DNA of 64,000 bases. Source: Cladosporium sp. IMV 00045 (taxonomy: Eukaryota; Ascomycota; Dothideomycetes; Cladosporiales; Cladosporiaceae). The stretch's first letter is position 1. Every line of letters begins with the position of its first letter. Below are positions 53,024 through 64,000 of the stretch, in pieces. The DNA lies in the NCBI GenBank assembly GCA_001931905.2, contig MSJI02000708.1, positions 15,746 to 79,745 on the forward strand, given 5' to 3'. The position numbers and the translations under genes were made by a program. The notes below the pieces were generated by a model that was given only the letters and a program-made list of their open reading frames with translations, had not been told where the DNA came from and made no database searches.

Positions 53024-54184
53024 ATGTGGGTAAACAATGATGCACATCGGTAGCAACATACTGCTTGGGCACCGTTCGTGTACTTTCGTTTCCTCCGGCA
53101 GATGACTGAACTAGAACAGGAACATCGGCCGCTCTCACTCTGTTCGCTCGAAGAACAGCACGTCCTCCGGGGCCACATCAAGCAAGCCGCATTTCTCTCT
53201 TGCCTCGCTGCGCGGTGTCCAACAACCGGAACTCTCCAAGCGCCTTTACCGACTGATCAAATCTGAGAACCATGCTATCAGTGCTTATGAGAACGCTTCC
53301 AAGGAGGGTGCCTCCATCGCTGGACAACTGAGCGACTGGGGCGAGAGCACCGAGGATGAAGCGCTGAGCGACATCAGTGACAAGCTGGGTGTGCTATTGG
53401 CCGAGATCGCAGAGCAGGAAGATCTCTTTGCGCAGGGCTTGGAGGACAGCAGGACTGTCTTGAAGCAAATCCGTAACACGGAGAGCTCAGTGCAGCCCAG
53501 CCGTACTCACAAGCAGAAGGTAAGACCGGCCGACGTATGAGCACCAGCGGTTGCCACGACTGCTGACACAGCAACCTTCAGATCCAAGATGAAATTCAGA
53601 AGCTCAAGTACAAAGAGCCTGAATCCACCAAGCTTGTGACCCTCGAGCAGGAGCTCGTCCGCGCCGAAGCGCAATCCCTCGTCGCCGAAGCACAGCTCAC
53701 AAACATCACCCGCCAGAAGTTCAAAGAAGCATACGACGTCCACACCGCTGCGATCATCGAGCGAGCCGAGAAGCAAATCCTGCTTGCCACCCAAGCGCGC
53801 CAGCTCATCAACATGCTCGACGACACGCCGATCGTGCCAGGCGAAGAGCGCCCCTCCTACGACGCCGCGGAAGCCGCGAGGCAGACTCTCAACGACGCCG
53901 AGCAGGGCCTGAGATCGTGGCAGCCGAGCCACCAGAGGATCAACATGCAGAGCGGCAAGCTGGGCGCGAACGCCATGCCCGGCCAGCCAGGCGGTGATTC
54001 CGAGGTCAACGCGGTGACCGGAAGCGCCAACGTCATGCCCCCGAACAACGAATATCTCAGCGAGGAGCAGCGCATTGAGGCGATGGAGAGGGCGCAAGAG
54101 GAGGCTTCCAGCACGGCGCCTTACTCGAACGTCACCAGCTCGGTGCGGTCGGAGAGTCCTGTTCAAAAGCCCTCTGTCGCATGA
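53024..54184 (+). CDS. PIL1: Eisosome core protein Pil1/Lsp1 family
   Basis: The secure exons are 53115-53519 and 53582-54184, about 335 residues. The start is uncertain: I suggest a mini-exon ATGTGG at 53024-53029 joined by GTAAAC...CTAG to NRNIGRSHSVRSKN. The BAR-like domain is clear: PHFSLASLRGVQQPELSKRL, SENHAISAYENASKEGASIA, LSDWGESTEDEALSDISDKL, RNTESSVQPSR, KYKEPESTKLVTLEQELVRA and EAQSLVAEAQLTNITRQKFK. Pil1/Lsp1 assemble into half-cylinders under plasma-membrane furrows and respond to sphingolipid signalling through Pkh kinases. The C-terminus is Glu/Ser-rich and variable, as in other members. Confidence 0.86.
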
Positions 54185-54497
54185 GGGCTGGGAAGATGAT
54201 GGCGCCTTTTATCGCGGTCTCTGAAATCTCACCTTTTGCATTTAACGTTTTCAGTGTCTTATGTCGATGCGTTCATACGGATTATGACGAATCTTGTATA
54301 CAGTAGCTTATGTCCAACCTGCATGAGACCTTCTTCCTAGTGTCACACAGCGCAAACAAACACAACGCCACGTTATGCGAATCTGCCAAAAACCTGCTCT
54401 ACTATTCAGTGCTTCCCATGTCGCCAGAGACGCATATCAGTCCCAGTCGGCCGTGCCTACTCCAAGCCAACACTTCCCTCCGCGAGATCAATCGAAT
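54185..54497. other. Convergent 3' intergenic region
   Basis: A 313-bp region between the eisosome stop and the stop of the minus-strand gene. Nothing else is seen. Confidence 0.35.
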
Positions 54498-55268
54498 TCA
54501 CATGTACTTCTCCCTAGCGTCATAGAAAGCCTGCCTCATGAATTCTTCCATGGCATCGGCGCTTCGGAAGATGTCCATTTCCTGCTCGAACATCTCCTTG
54601 CCGTTGAAAGAGGCGCCTGGTTGGGTGTCTTGGGGCAAAGGAACCGTGCGAGCAGACACGTGCGTTCCTTCTGCTGTTCGGCCGGGGTCTTTGCTAGGTC
54701 CGTAAATGTCTCTAGGAGGCTGGATGGTCTTGACATTTAGGATGTCGTCAGAGTCTGATTCGTGTCCGGTGGTGGTAGGTCGTGCATTTTCAGAGGCCAT
54801 GCTGGAGGCTTTGGAGGGCCGTGGGTTTGTGCGGTCTGCTGGTAGAGTTGTCCGCTTCTTAAGGCGATGATGTCCCTGCTGATGTGCATCGAAGCCGCGT
54901 TCTCGTATGTGAGGGTGTCTGGTCGGTATCCGTGAGTTGGGGGGAAGGCTTGCTTGTTGCTCTAGCAATAGCTCGTCGATTGCAGTCTCGATTCGCAGAA
55001 AGCGCTCTGCTGTATCCGGTGGGCCTAGCAATTGTGTATCCTTTCCAATTGCCTTGCCTTCCTTCAGATCACTTTGACACGCTAGACTCTGTCGCTGATC
55101 TTCGTCCAAAGCGGCCTCCAGCCGTGAAAATGCCTCAGCAGTGTTTGGAGGATCGAGAAGGTCCTCCCTGCTGGCCCTGATATTGCGAAGAAATAAGCGA
55201 GAGGCTGTGGGCTCTGCAAGCGGCCATGGCTCGTCGCGGGCGCCGGTCGAATGTTCCGATTTATCCAT
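54498..55268 (-). CDS. Protein of unknown function with an internal repeat
   Basis: Single exon of 256 residues, family not recognised. It contains two related segments of about 25 residues: DLLDPPNTAEAFSRLEAALD (about 36-55) and QLLGPPDTAERFLRIETAID (about 79-98), sharing LL-x-PP-x-TAE-x-F-x-R-[LI]-E-[AT]-A-[LI]-D. The remainder is polar and disordered. The tail FEQEMDIFRSADAMEEFMRQ looks helical. It has no signal peptide or membrane segment. The length and clean open frame in a gene-dense setting support it moderately. Convergent with the eisosome gene. Confidence 0.6.
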   Translation of the reverse strand: MDKSEHSTGARDEPWPLAEPTASRLFLRNIRASREDLLDPPNTAEAFSRLEAALDEDQRQSLACQSDLKEGKAIGKDTQLLGPPDTAERFLRIETAIDELLLEQQASLPPNSRIPTRHPHIRERGFDAHQQGHHRLKKRTTLPADRTNPRPSKASSMASENARPTTTGHESDSDDILNVKTIQPPRDIYGPSKDPGRTAEGTHVSARTVPLPQDTQPGASFNGKEMFEQEMDIFRSADAMEEFMRQAFYDAREKYM

Positions 55269-56313
55269 GGCAGAATCTGTTTGAAAGAGTCTAACAAAAA
55301 CTCAGCAAAAGAGTTACGAACAGCCTGAGCGACCTTGTGTAATCCTCAGGGTGGGCGGTACAAGAAAATATTGCTGGAAGCAATGCGTTTAAGGTCGCTT
55401 CGATGACAGGCGAGCCATTTTGTTTGTCCAAACTCATTCCCAGTGACTGACGGGGCAAGCGTGGTGAGTTTGCAGAAGGACTCATCTACGTCATCTCTCC
55501 AGGACATGAGAACGGGCACATGAGCATGTGATTGTGTCAAGGCCGGCCAGCAAGCACACAATGTCTAGTGCGTGCTGTGCTTTGATGGCGATCATGCTCT
55601 ACGGGTAGAGCTTATGGCGTCGAGGTCTCATTTTTGGCTATGCATCTTCTGCGCTGCTAAGCTGAAGAGGGCCACGGAAGACATGAAGAGAACCAGGTTG
55701 TAGAACTACATATATGCAGGATCAGTATATATGTTCCCCACGTATTCTATGATTTAGCGAGCCTACAGCGTTTCGAGAGTATGCACTCTCCTCGGCATCA
55801 GATCGAGCCTCGACGAAGAGACGACGCAGGTTTGGTAAATTCGAAGCCTGCGAGCCTTTAACATAAGCAGTGTTCTCTACACTTCATCGATCCGTATACA
55901 TACCATGGTGTTTTTATGTTTCAGATCGTATTCTTCTGCAGAGCCGCGTGTTTCGTCACTAGGTGAAGTCGAAGCGCCCCATCATGCAGCCTCTTGGCGC
56001 GCCCGCTTCGTCGAGCGGCCAAAGCTTACCATCACCATCCCGTCAATGGGGAATGTGAGTGAGGGTTGACACGAGGCGGCAACTTTACCACTCCTCTGGG
56101 CCAACATCTCCTGTTCACCACATACACCTCTTGTACAGCGCTTTGACATCTTCCACCAACTAATAAACGAATCGCATACGCCGAGCCTCTGACGCAGCGA
56201 CCGCCGAAATAGGACCCTGGGAAACCCCCCATTCCTTAAATACACCTTACGAACCTGCGACGGTGCACACAACAACACCTTGCTGAACGATCCGATAAGA
56301 GAACAACAACGAC
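55269..56313. other. Gene-free stretch upstream of AP-1 beta
   Basis: About 1 kb between divergently transcribed genes. It contains AT-rich DNA around 55690-55760 and a CA-rich leader (56260-56313). No further feature is recognised. Confidence 0.4.
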
Positions 56314-58610
56314 ATGGCGGTCAACAGATTGCGAAGCGCTCTCGCAGCGCCCAGAAAAGGCGAGACATTCGAACTCCGATCCGGTCTGGTCTCCCAATAT
56401 GCATGGGAGCGCAAGGAGGCAATCCAAAAGACGATTATGTCCATGACTCTGGGCAAGGACGTCTCATCGCTCTTCCCTGACGTGCTCAAGAACATCGCTA
56501 CGCAAGATCTCGGACAGAAGAAGCTGGTCTACCTCTACTTGATGAATTACGCCAAGTCGCATCCGGATCTTTGTATATTGGCGGTGAATACCTTTGTACA
56601 AGACTCGGAGGATCCTAATCCTCTTGTAAGAGCTTTGGCTGTGCGAACCATGGGTTGCATTCGGGTGGAGAAGATGGTCGATTACATGGAGGAGCCGCTG
56701 AGGAAGACGCTCAAGGACGAGTCACCATATGTACGCAAGACGGCTGCACTTTGCGTCGCGAAGCTGTTCGACTTGAACCCGGTGCTTGCTGTTGAGGAGG
56801 GCTTCATTGAGACTCTTCAGGAAATGATTGGTGACAGCAACCCGATGGTCGTTGCGAACGCTGTGACTGCTCTTGCGGAAATCCACGAATCCGCACCCGA
56901 AACGAATGCACTGGTAGTGACGAGCACGATTCTGAAGAAGATGCTTCTCGCATTGAACGAATGTACGGAGTGGGGACGTGTTACTATCTTGACGACGCTG
57001 GCAGATTACCAGGCACAAGACACCAAGGAAGCAGAACACATCTGCGAGAGAGTAAGCCCACAGTTCCAGCACGTCAACCCTTCCGTCGTCCTAGCAGCTG
57101 TCAAGGCTGTCTTCATGCATGTCCAGCGTGTCGAGGACCCCAAACTTCATCAACAATACATCAAGAGGATGTCACCTCCTCTGGTCACTCTCGTTTCGTC
57201 CCAACCCGAAGTGCAATACGTCGCACTCAAGAACATCGACCTCTTGTTGCAGAAGCAGCCCGGTATTCTGGACAAAGAGATGCGCGTGTTCTTCTGCAAG
57301 TACAACGATCCGCCATACCTCAAACTCACAAAGCTGGAGATCATGGTCCGAATAGCAACTCACAACAACGCCGACCAACTGCTTAACGAGCTGAAGGAAT
57401 ACGCGCTGGAAGTCGACATGGACTTTGTAAAGAAAGCTATCCGCGCGATCGGTCAAGTGGCGATCAAGATCGAAGAGTGTGCCGAGAAGGCGGTCAATGT
57501 GCTGCTTGAGCTTATCAACACCAAGGTCGGCTATGTGGTGCAGGAAGTGATTGTTGTCATCAAAGATATCTTCAGACGGTACCCCGGTTACGAAGGCATC
57601 ATCCCCACGCTCTGCCAGTGCATTGATGATTTAGACGATCCGGATGCGAGAGGCAGCTTGACCTGGATCGTGGGCGAGTACGCCGAAAAGATCTCGAACG
57701 CCGGCGACATTCTCGCAGGCTTTGTGGACGGTTTCGGCGAGGAATTCACACAGGTCAGTGATATAGTATCTTCAGGCTCTGACAAATTACTAACAACCAA
57801 CAGACCCAGCTCCAAATCATCACGGCAGTCGTCAAGCTGTTCCTGAAGAAACCAGACGAGTCGCAAGGCCTCGTGCAGAAGGTGCTGCAAGCAGCCACAG
57901 CAGAAAGCGACAACCCCGACATCCGCGACAGGGCCTACGTATACTGGCGTCTGCTGTCGTCCGACCCCCAAGTGGCCAAGAACGTCGTCCTCTCCACCCG
58001 CCCGCAAATCACCAGCACAATACCCGTCCTGCCCACGCCTCTCCTGGACAACCTCATCCCTCACCTGTCAACTCTCGCATCAGTCTACCACAAGCCCCCC
58101 GCCGCTTTCCTCGGCCAAGGCCGCTCTTCCGCCCTGCAAGCCGCCGCCATCGAAGAAGCCAAGCAAAACGCGCGAGAGAACCCCATCGCAGCGGCCGCCG
58201 TCTCCGCCGCCGTCGCAGGCGTCAACTCCAACCCAGCGCCTCAGTCCAACACAGAAAACCTGCTCGACATCGACTTCGACGGCGCCGCTCCCGCTTCACT
58301 GCAGAAAGAACCCACCGGCGGTTCGGGTCTGGAAGGTCTTGCTGGCACGCCACAGCGCGTTGCCAGCCCGAGTGTCACTTCGCCTAGCGTGCCTAGTGGT
58401 GGGATGGACGATTTGATGGGCATGTTTGGCAACACGAACGCGCCCGGCCCCGCGAACGGCGCTGGTGGTAGTGCGGATCTCATGAATGGGTTCGCCGGCA
58501 TGGATCTCAATGGAGGCCAGCCGCCGGCGCCTCAAGCCCAACTTGATGCGAGTGCAGGCGGTGCAGGCGAGCAGAAGAAGACGAATGAGGATCTGCTCGG
58601 TCTGTTTTAG
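56314..58610 (+). CDS. APL2: AP-1 complex beta-adaptin
   Basis: Two exons (56314-57753, 57804-58610) give 748 residues. The adaptin trunk of HEAT-like helices starts [20 protein letters not shown] and includes [60 protein letters not shown] and [14 protein letters not shown], all characteristic of beta1/beta2 adaptins. The hinge carries a clathrin box LLDID, and the protein ends DLLGLF after a Gly/Asn/Pro-rich stretch, without the C-terminal ear, as in many fungi (yeast Apl2 is about 726 residues). It is the large subunit of the clathrin adaptor at trans-Golgi and endosomes, binding dileucine cargo signals. AP-1 versus AP-2 cannot be separated with certainty by eye. Confidence 0.93.
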
Positions 58611-59515
58611 AGGAGGAAGTGAGTGGTTGATTGAGTGGAAGGTGGTGCGAAATGAGAGCGTGAGATGAACATCTGCCTGTTTTTGACGAAGCGAGCCTTA
58701 GCATTGTAGTAGGGAGGAAGCGATTTGATGGGCATAGCCAGCTGTTGTGTGAGGCTCTCGTAGAACATTGAGAAAAACAAACGACGATTTGAACAGCATT
58801 TCTTCTGTGGCATTATCGCTTCCATATTCCCTTGATTCTCTATGATGTGAGTAAATCAACCTACCACTACAGTTTGATCCCAAAAATTGCCCATTGCATC
58901 ACATCAATCGCATGCACGCATGCAAGGAAGCTCTAGCAAGATCGACAAGCTTCATCATTAAGAACGGGTACCTGGCCTTTCCGCCCGCTAGGAGCTGCCG
59001 CTGCCCGCTGGACTTCTTGCCAGCTGGAGCTTCGGGGGAGAGAGATAGAGACAGATAGCCAGCCAGCCAGCCAGCCAGCCAGCCAGAAACTCCATGATCG
59101 ATTGCGGAGAGGACAGTTGATCGAATTATCTCCAACGATCCTCCCTTGTTGACACCTTCCTTCTTTGTGTTCAACGACAACAGGTCGAGGTCGCTCGATT
59201 TGACCACCGAATTTACTACGAACTGCTTGAGATAGGGCGCGGTCTCTCGACGACTCTCTTTTAACTGGCATAGGTGTTGACGTTTACCCGACGTTCGATA
59301 CCTTACTCTCGACTGGGCCGGCCTTTCGTTTTTGTTGGCTATTACCTTAACGATGCAGCACTAGGATTACACGCACGCACGCAAGACCGATTCTCGAATC
59401 ACATGCTCCGATAAAAAGCGCAGCGGCTTGAAAGCGACTCGCATCGAATCAGACCAACTCCATTGAACCCGCCAACACCACCAACCTACCAACCTCCCAA
59501 CAAAAAACAACAACC
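58611..59515. other. Intergenic region AP-1 beta - ER DnaJ
   Basis: A 905-bp region that includes the (CCAG)n microsatellite listed separately and a CA-rich, A-rich leader before the DnaJ ATG. No gene is seen. Confidence 0.4.
59058..59086. repeat. (CCAG)n microsatellite, about 7 copies
   Basis: 29 bases of uninterrupted GCCA/CCAG tetranucleotide repeat about 430 bp upstream of the ER DnaJ gene. It is probably polymorphic in length between strains. Confidence 0.9.
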
Positions 59516-60748
59516 ATGATCGCCCGCCTCGCCCTAACCCTCCTCATCCTGCTCCCCCTCCTCGCCCTCGCGGCCGAGGACTACTACAAGCTCCTCTCCG
59601 TGCCCAAAGACGCCGACAGCCGACAACTGAAAAAAGCCTACCGCAAGCTCTCCAAGCAATTCCACCCGGACAAGAACCCCGACGACGAAACCGCGCACCA
59701 GCGCTTCGTCGAGATCAGCGAGGCCTACGACGTCCTCAGCGACGACGCCCTGCGCCGCGTGTACGACCAGTACGGGCACGAGGGCGTCAAGCAGCACCAG
59801 CAGGGAGGCGGCGGAGGGGGTGGAGGGTTCGGGCGCGATCCGTTCGATGTTTTCAGCCAGTTCTTCGGCGGCGGAGGGCATTTCGGCCGCGGACGCAGGC
59901 ACGGGCCGGACATGGAGGTGAGGGTGCACATGCCTTTGAGGGACTTCTACGTCGGCGCCGAGCACGAGTTCCGCGTGGAGAAGCAGGTCATCTGCGAGAA
60001 GTGCAGCGGCAGCGGCAGCGAGGACGGCGAGAGGGAGACGTGCGGGAAATGCAAGGGCCACGGCATGGTGGTGCAGAAGCACATGCTGGCGCCGGGCATT
60101 TTCCAGCAGGTGCAGATGCAGTGCGACGCGTGCGGCGGGCAGGGCAGCACGGTCAAGCACGCGTGTCCGGCGTGCGGCGGCGCGCGCGTGGTGCGGGGCG
60201 AGGAGGCGTACGATCTGCACATCGAGCCGGGCATGAGGAAGGGCGCGAGGGTGGTGTACGAGAACGAAGCGGACGAGAGCCCGGACTACGAGGCGGGCAA
60301 TCTGGTCGTGACGGTGCTGGAGAAGGAGCCCGCGGTGGCGGAGGACGACGAGGCGTTCCGCAACGACGGGGCGTTTTTCCGCCGCAAAGAGAGGAACTTG
60401 TTCTGGCGCGAGGCGCTTTCGCTGCGCGAGGCGTGGATGGGCGGGTGGACGCGGAACCTGACGCATTTGGACGGGCACGTCGTCAGGTTGGAGAGGAAGC
60501 GCGGAGAGGTCGTGCAGCCCGGTGCGGTGGAGGTGCTTGAAGGCGAGGGCATGCCGGTGTGGAATCACGAAGGGGATGGGCCGGAGTTCGGCGCGCTGCA
60601 TGTCGAGTACGTCGTCGTCTTGCCCGATCAGATGGAGAAGGGGATGGAGAAGGACTTCTTCGAGCTGTGGGAGAAGTGGAGGCTGAAGAAGGGCGTGGAC
60701 TTGCATAAGGACTCTGGTCGGCCGGTGGTGCAGCATGATGAGTTATAG
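59516..60748 (+). CDS. SCJ1: ER-lumenal DnaJ co-chaperone (Scj1/ERdj3 type) with HDEL
   Basis: Single exon of 410 residues. The signal peptide MIARLALTLLILLPLLALA is followed at once by the J domain (EDYYKLLSVPKDADSRQLKK; HPD in QFHPDKNPDD). Then come a Gly/Phe-rich linker, a zinc-finger region with CEKCSGSG, CGKCKGHG, CDACGGQG and CPACGGAR, the substrate-binding C-terminal domain, and a C-terminal HDEL, the fungal ER-retrieval signal. It stimulates the Hsp70 Kar2/BiP in folding and ER-associated degradation. The segment is GC-rich, with strong third-position G/C bias compared with neighbours. All zinc motifs and HPD are intact. Confidence 0.95.
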   Translation: MIARLALTLLILLPLLALAAEDYYKLLSVPKDADSRQLKKAYRKLSKQFHPDKNPDDETAHQRFVEISEAYDVLSDDALRRVYDQYGHEGVKQHQQGGGGGGGGFGRDPFDVFSQFFGGGGHFGRGRRHGPDMEVRVHMPLRDFYVGAEHEFRVEKQVICEKCSGSGSEDGERETCGKCKGHGMVVQKHMLAPGIFQQVQMQCDACGGQGSTVKHACPACGGARVVRGEEAYDLHIEPGMRKGARVVYENEADESPDYEAGNLVVTVLEKEPAVAEDDEAFRNDGAFFRRKERNLFWREALSLREAWMGGWTRNLTHLDGHVVRLERKRGEVVQPGAVEVLEGEGMPVWNHEGDGPEFGALHVEYVVVLPDQMEKGMEKDFFELWEKWRLKKGVDLHKDSGRPVVQHDEL

Positions 60749-61323
60749 TGGTCTGATGATGCGTGATGGTAGAGAAGATAAAGAATCTATTTCCTGGTTG
60801 ATATCAATGACGAGCCGTGTCATGGGAATATTCAGGACTTGACTTGTACCATGTCGCTGATGTGAAACTATGAATCCATTCGAATGGTGTAAAAGCTCAT
60901 ACATTTGTAGTTCCACTGTGATACATAGCCAAGCGACAGATATAACACCACGCGAAGGCCCGAAAGAACGAAGCCAGGAGAGAGAATAGGTAGTAAGCGT
61001 AAAACGTACAAAAGTTGCGCGAATCGACTTTGCCTAGTAATAATAATATTTCACAAACGTACATACATACACCCTGCGTCTCTATCGAGTCTCTTCGCCA
61101 AAGATCAAACCACCCAGATCGAGAGAACCACATATCTCTCTTGAGAAAAAGTGATCGAATAAAGCGAAGCAACGGACACTTTTCGTCCCAGTGACATCCA
61201 TTTGTCCCAATCCCAGTAAGCAGCATAATAATAAGTCCCTAAACTTCAACGCCAGGCTGAACAGCAATTAAAACACCATAACTTCTTCTGAACATTCATT
61301 TTCCCTTTCACCATCTAACACCT
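60749..61323. other. Convergent 3' intergenic region
   Basis: A 575-bp AT-rich region between the DnaJ stop and the stop of the minus-strand regulator. A frame at 60897-61226 (minus) is low quality and is not called. Confidence 0.4.
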
Positions 61324-64000
61324 TCAGAGACTGTGCCCTGGCATTCCAGCAGGGTGGGCTTGCTGCTGCTGCGCCGCAGCATTGCTGTTACCCCAAAGAA
61401 TCGTGTTCAAAACCGAGTAAGGCGAGTGCTCGTCACCCGAGCCCGGGAAATCCGAGTTCGGGGTGTTGTACATGGTGGTGCCGTGCTCGAGTTTCAGCGA
61501 ACCGTCGGCGTCGAGAGCCACGCCCGCGTCATTAAGGTGCGCCTCGTAGCGGGCGCCGCCGGGGACTTCTTGGATGTTCAGACGGCGCAGGGCGGAGATG
61601 CCGCGTTGTAAGGGGGCGGCGATCTCTGACGGGTCGATGTTGGTGGTGATGTCGTGGATGGCGCTGATGAAGCGGGCGAGGAGGTGGCGGGCGCGGTCGT
61701 TTTTGGTGTGCTCGCCGAGGATGCCGAGGAGGAGGGCGGAGCCGAGGCCGCGGTGGATGGCGGCCCAGGATTGTCGGGCGTAGGCGGTGATGTTGTTGAG
61801 ACCGAGGAAGGCTTCGACGGTGTTGGTCAGATTTTCGACGCAGAGAGGTTTGTATGTGGCTACTAGCTCTCTGGTTGAGTAACGATTGCTGATGGCTGGA
61901 CGGCAGAGCTCTGAGAGAGAGTATGATGTGTGAAGATACAAAGCCCAGTGCTCGAGGGTTTGCTGAGGCGATGTGCATTTCCTTGAGTCCCGAAGGTATT
62001 CGGCCGAATCTCTCATGAGCTGGCTGATGGTCTCCCTGTGCGTGGCAATCTTCTCATGTAATTCATGAGGGCCCAACTCGTTGATCCTTTCGCGATCACG
62101 AACAATCTCAAGTCCGACCTGAACCAATGGATACATTGTCTTGTGGTACTCTGATATGGGTCCGTAAGCCATTGGCATCGGCATTGTGGTCTTTGTCGCG
62201 GTTGTCGGGCCTGAGGCACGGTCGTAGATGATCGAGAGTAGACTGTCCTGCCAAACAACACCCCACCAAAGTTTCGATCGGGGAAATACCAGTTCTGTTG
62301 GAATGCTCGGAGGACAAGGTTGGTGAATGCCGAGGCCTTGGGCCAATCTGATAGTCAGTCCATGCATTGCCCAGGCGGTGGCAGCGTTCATGTTGTTTGT
62401 CAAGACATTTTGTATGATAAGCAGGGTTTGTACTGTTTCCAGACGGACTTGAGAAAGGAAGTTGACTATTCTCAAGCACTCCATGGCGCAGCAAACTGAT
62501 CTTGGTTAGCACATCTTCTACAAAGCCAATTGACATTCAACTTACTGTAAACTTGAGACGTCAACTCTCGCTCCTTGCGCTGCATCTGAGAGCTCTGAGC
62601 TCCACTCGCAAGAACAGCAAAGAGTAGACCAAGCCAATGGAAGTCCTGACCATAAATCTGCTGCTCAGTGACGCCATCTCCAGAAGGATCTGACTCTGCG
62701 CGAACAACCAAGAATTGACTTAGCTCCTCTTCGAACAGCTCTAATTGCGCAAGACCAGGATATATCACGAAAGCCATGTCGCGATAGTACCGGAAGAACG
62801 ACAGCGCTTGCGAGTCTGTGGGCAGTCCTTTGGCGAGCTCTTGAGCTCTCGCGAGCGATCCATGAGGCAGACCCCACAAGTCGACGAAGGGATATGTCGC
62901 AGATTCATTGTCCAGGCCAAACATTGGCAGAATAGATTTGCCGAGAACTTCCTGCGCCTCGTCCAGATTCGTGTTACCGCCGTTTCGCATAGCGATGAGA
63001 AATGCTGGTATTGAACCAGCGCCAAAATGTACGACTTGGCCCTGACAGAGTCTTAGCCATGGGAGAATCCTGAATAGAAAGGGAGAGAAAACAAACCTGG
63101 TCGTTCTTCGCATGGATGCCATGCATCGCAGCGTGCCTTTGGAAAAGCTGCGGCGCTTTACCATCGCCATTAGCCATCTGGCCGCCTTGGTTATCAATCG
63201 CATTGGCCTGAACCTCATCGCCTCGCGAATACATAGCAGTATCTGCAATTTCGCTAATGCTCTGCCTGTTAGAATTTCGCGCGATTTCGTTCCGCAGCTC
63301 GGCGATCGAGTTCTCCAGCCCATGCAATTTATTGCACAGCATGTCGAACTGGGCTTGACTGAGGGTAACATTGCCTGGGACTGTTGGAGGAACGCCGGAA
63401 ACCGCATAGCCATCTTCGGACCTGGGCATGGGAACCGGGGGCGCGGCTTGATCGGCATTCTGTCGCTTATTGGGGGGATGATATGAGCAGAGCTCGGGGT
63501 GATCTCTATCTCGACAAGTCTGACAAGGCCGGGAGAGATCGCATCTAGAGAAAGTTGGTCAGCAATCAATGAAAATGCGCACCCTACACTATGTCAAATT
63601 TGAGAAACAACGGGGGCGCGAAGATAAGGCTGAAATAAAAACGCGAAAAACAAGAAAGTCAAAGAAGACAAGATCGCAGCAAGACATACTTCACCTTCCT
63701 CTGCCTACAAGGATAACAAGCCTTGTGCTCTCTGGCCTTGCGCTTCTTGCGCAAGAATTCATCGACATCGCTTTGCGGCGGCATGGCGCCTTCCTGCACG
63801 GCGGCGGGGACGTTCATGGCGGGAGGCTGCTGCTGCTGCTGTTGAGGGGGCGGAGGAGGATGCGAGGGCATCGGCGCGTGCTGGTAGGCGTCCATGTTCG
63901 GCTGGTGCGGTGGATGCTGGTGGTGCGGATGGTGGGATTTCGAGTCGCCAGCGGCGTCATCGTAAAGCGAAGGGTCGAGGGAGAAATTGCTGTTGCTCAT
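61324..64000 (-). CDS. Zn2Cys6 transcription factor with Fungal_trans domain
   Basis: Four exons (64000-63690, 63544-63097, 63041-62546, 62495-61324) join in frame to 808 residues. The N-terminus is His/Pro/Gln-rich. The zinc cluster is split by intron 1: CYPCRQRKVK joined to CDLSRPCQTCRDRDHPELC gives C-x2-C-x6-C-x5-C-x2-C-x8-C. A short coiled region (FDMLCNKLHGLENSIAELRN) suits dimerisation. The Fungal_trans-like middle has SFFRYYRDMAFVIYPGLAQL, WLGLLFAVLASGAQSSQMQR, AATAWAMHGLTIRLAQGLGI and FPRSKLWWGVVWQDSLLSII. The tail is Gln/Ala-rich. The ATG is the last codon at the window edge, so an upstream exon cannot be ruled out. Target genes are unknown. Confidence 0.9.

Noticed and set aside
60897..61226. 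109-codon minus-strand frame between DnaJ and the regulator
   Set aside because: AT-rich 3' UTR composition, no family resemblance, and no start context.
1..64000. Transposons, CRISPR arrays, secondary-metabolite clusters or viral remnants
   Set aside because: I saw no reverse transcriptase, integrase, transposase, terminal repeats, spacer arrays, PKS/NRPS or viral domains in the frames examined.

Overview
This window is nuclear DNA of a filamentous ascomycete. The genes are intron-rich, with short 45-90 nt GT-AG introns and CTRAC-type branch sites. The gene set is typical of Pezizomycotina, including a STRIPAK FHA/tail-anchor protein, Mgr2, NIPSNAP, a fused ADE2 and Zn2Cys6 regulators. A Dothideomycete black-yeast-like fungus with a duplicated, hybrid or heterozygous genome (Hortaea or Friedmanniomyces type) is my best guess. 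That guess rests mainly on the duplicated block and is inference.

Layout, left to right: a secreted protein of unknown function cut by the window edge (1-900, -); an initiator tRNA-Met gene with two intervening sequences (2575-2749, -); a Gemin2/SIP1-like protein (3087-4355, +); an M20D amidohydrolase (4732-6197, +); an EPT1/CPT1 CDP-alcohol phosphotransferase (6422-7940, -); a NIPSNAP protein (8871-10228, -); and an FHA/coiled-coil/tail-anchored HAM-4/SLMAP-like protein (11792-14079, -).

From 14580 to about 37626 the same genes appear twice: MGR2, a fast-evolving coiled-coil protein, UBP3-like deubiquitinase, intradiol dioxygenase and Gal80-like oxidoreductase. Two runs of exactly 20 N (18202-18221 and 30397-30416) bound segment B (18222-30396). 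Segment A (1-18201, resuming at 30417) breaks inside UBP3 exon 1 and resumes 71 bp further on, as measured on B. The simplest reading is that one allelic or homeologous contig (B) was scaffolded into a small gap of the other (A), so this is not a true tandem duplication. B ends in a truncated SNX3 gene, whereas A continues to RPL18, so the two copies also differ in flanking order.

After the block come RPL18 (with a GC-AG intron), ADE2, an unknown 601-residue protein, an RRT8/LDS-like membrane protein (-), RPL27, a zinc alcohol dehydrogenase, a Zn2Cys6 regulator, a Pil1/Lsp1 eisosome protein, an unknown 256-residue protein (-), AP-1 beta-adaptin, an ER DnaJ ending in HDEL, and a second Zn2Cys6 regulator (-) whose ATG sits on the last base of the window. 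Most genes are housekeeping genes and there is no secondary-metabolite cluster. The only suggestive functional neighbours are the dioxygenase/Gal80-like convergent pair and the ADH/Zn2Cys6 pair.

The most interesting signal is the initiator tRNA gene. Besides a canonical 20-nt intron after position 37, it carries an 83-nt insert between positions 26 and 27 that starts GTAAGC, contains TACTAAT and ends in AG, so it looks like a spliceosomal intron inside a Pol III tRNA gene.
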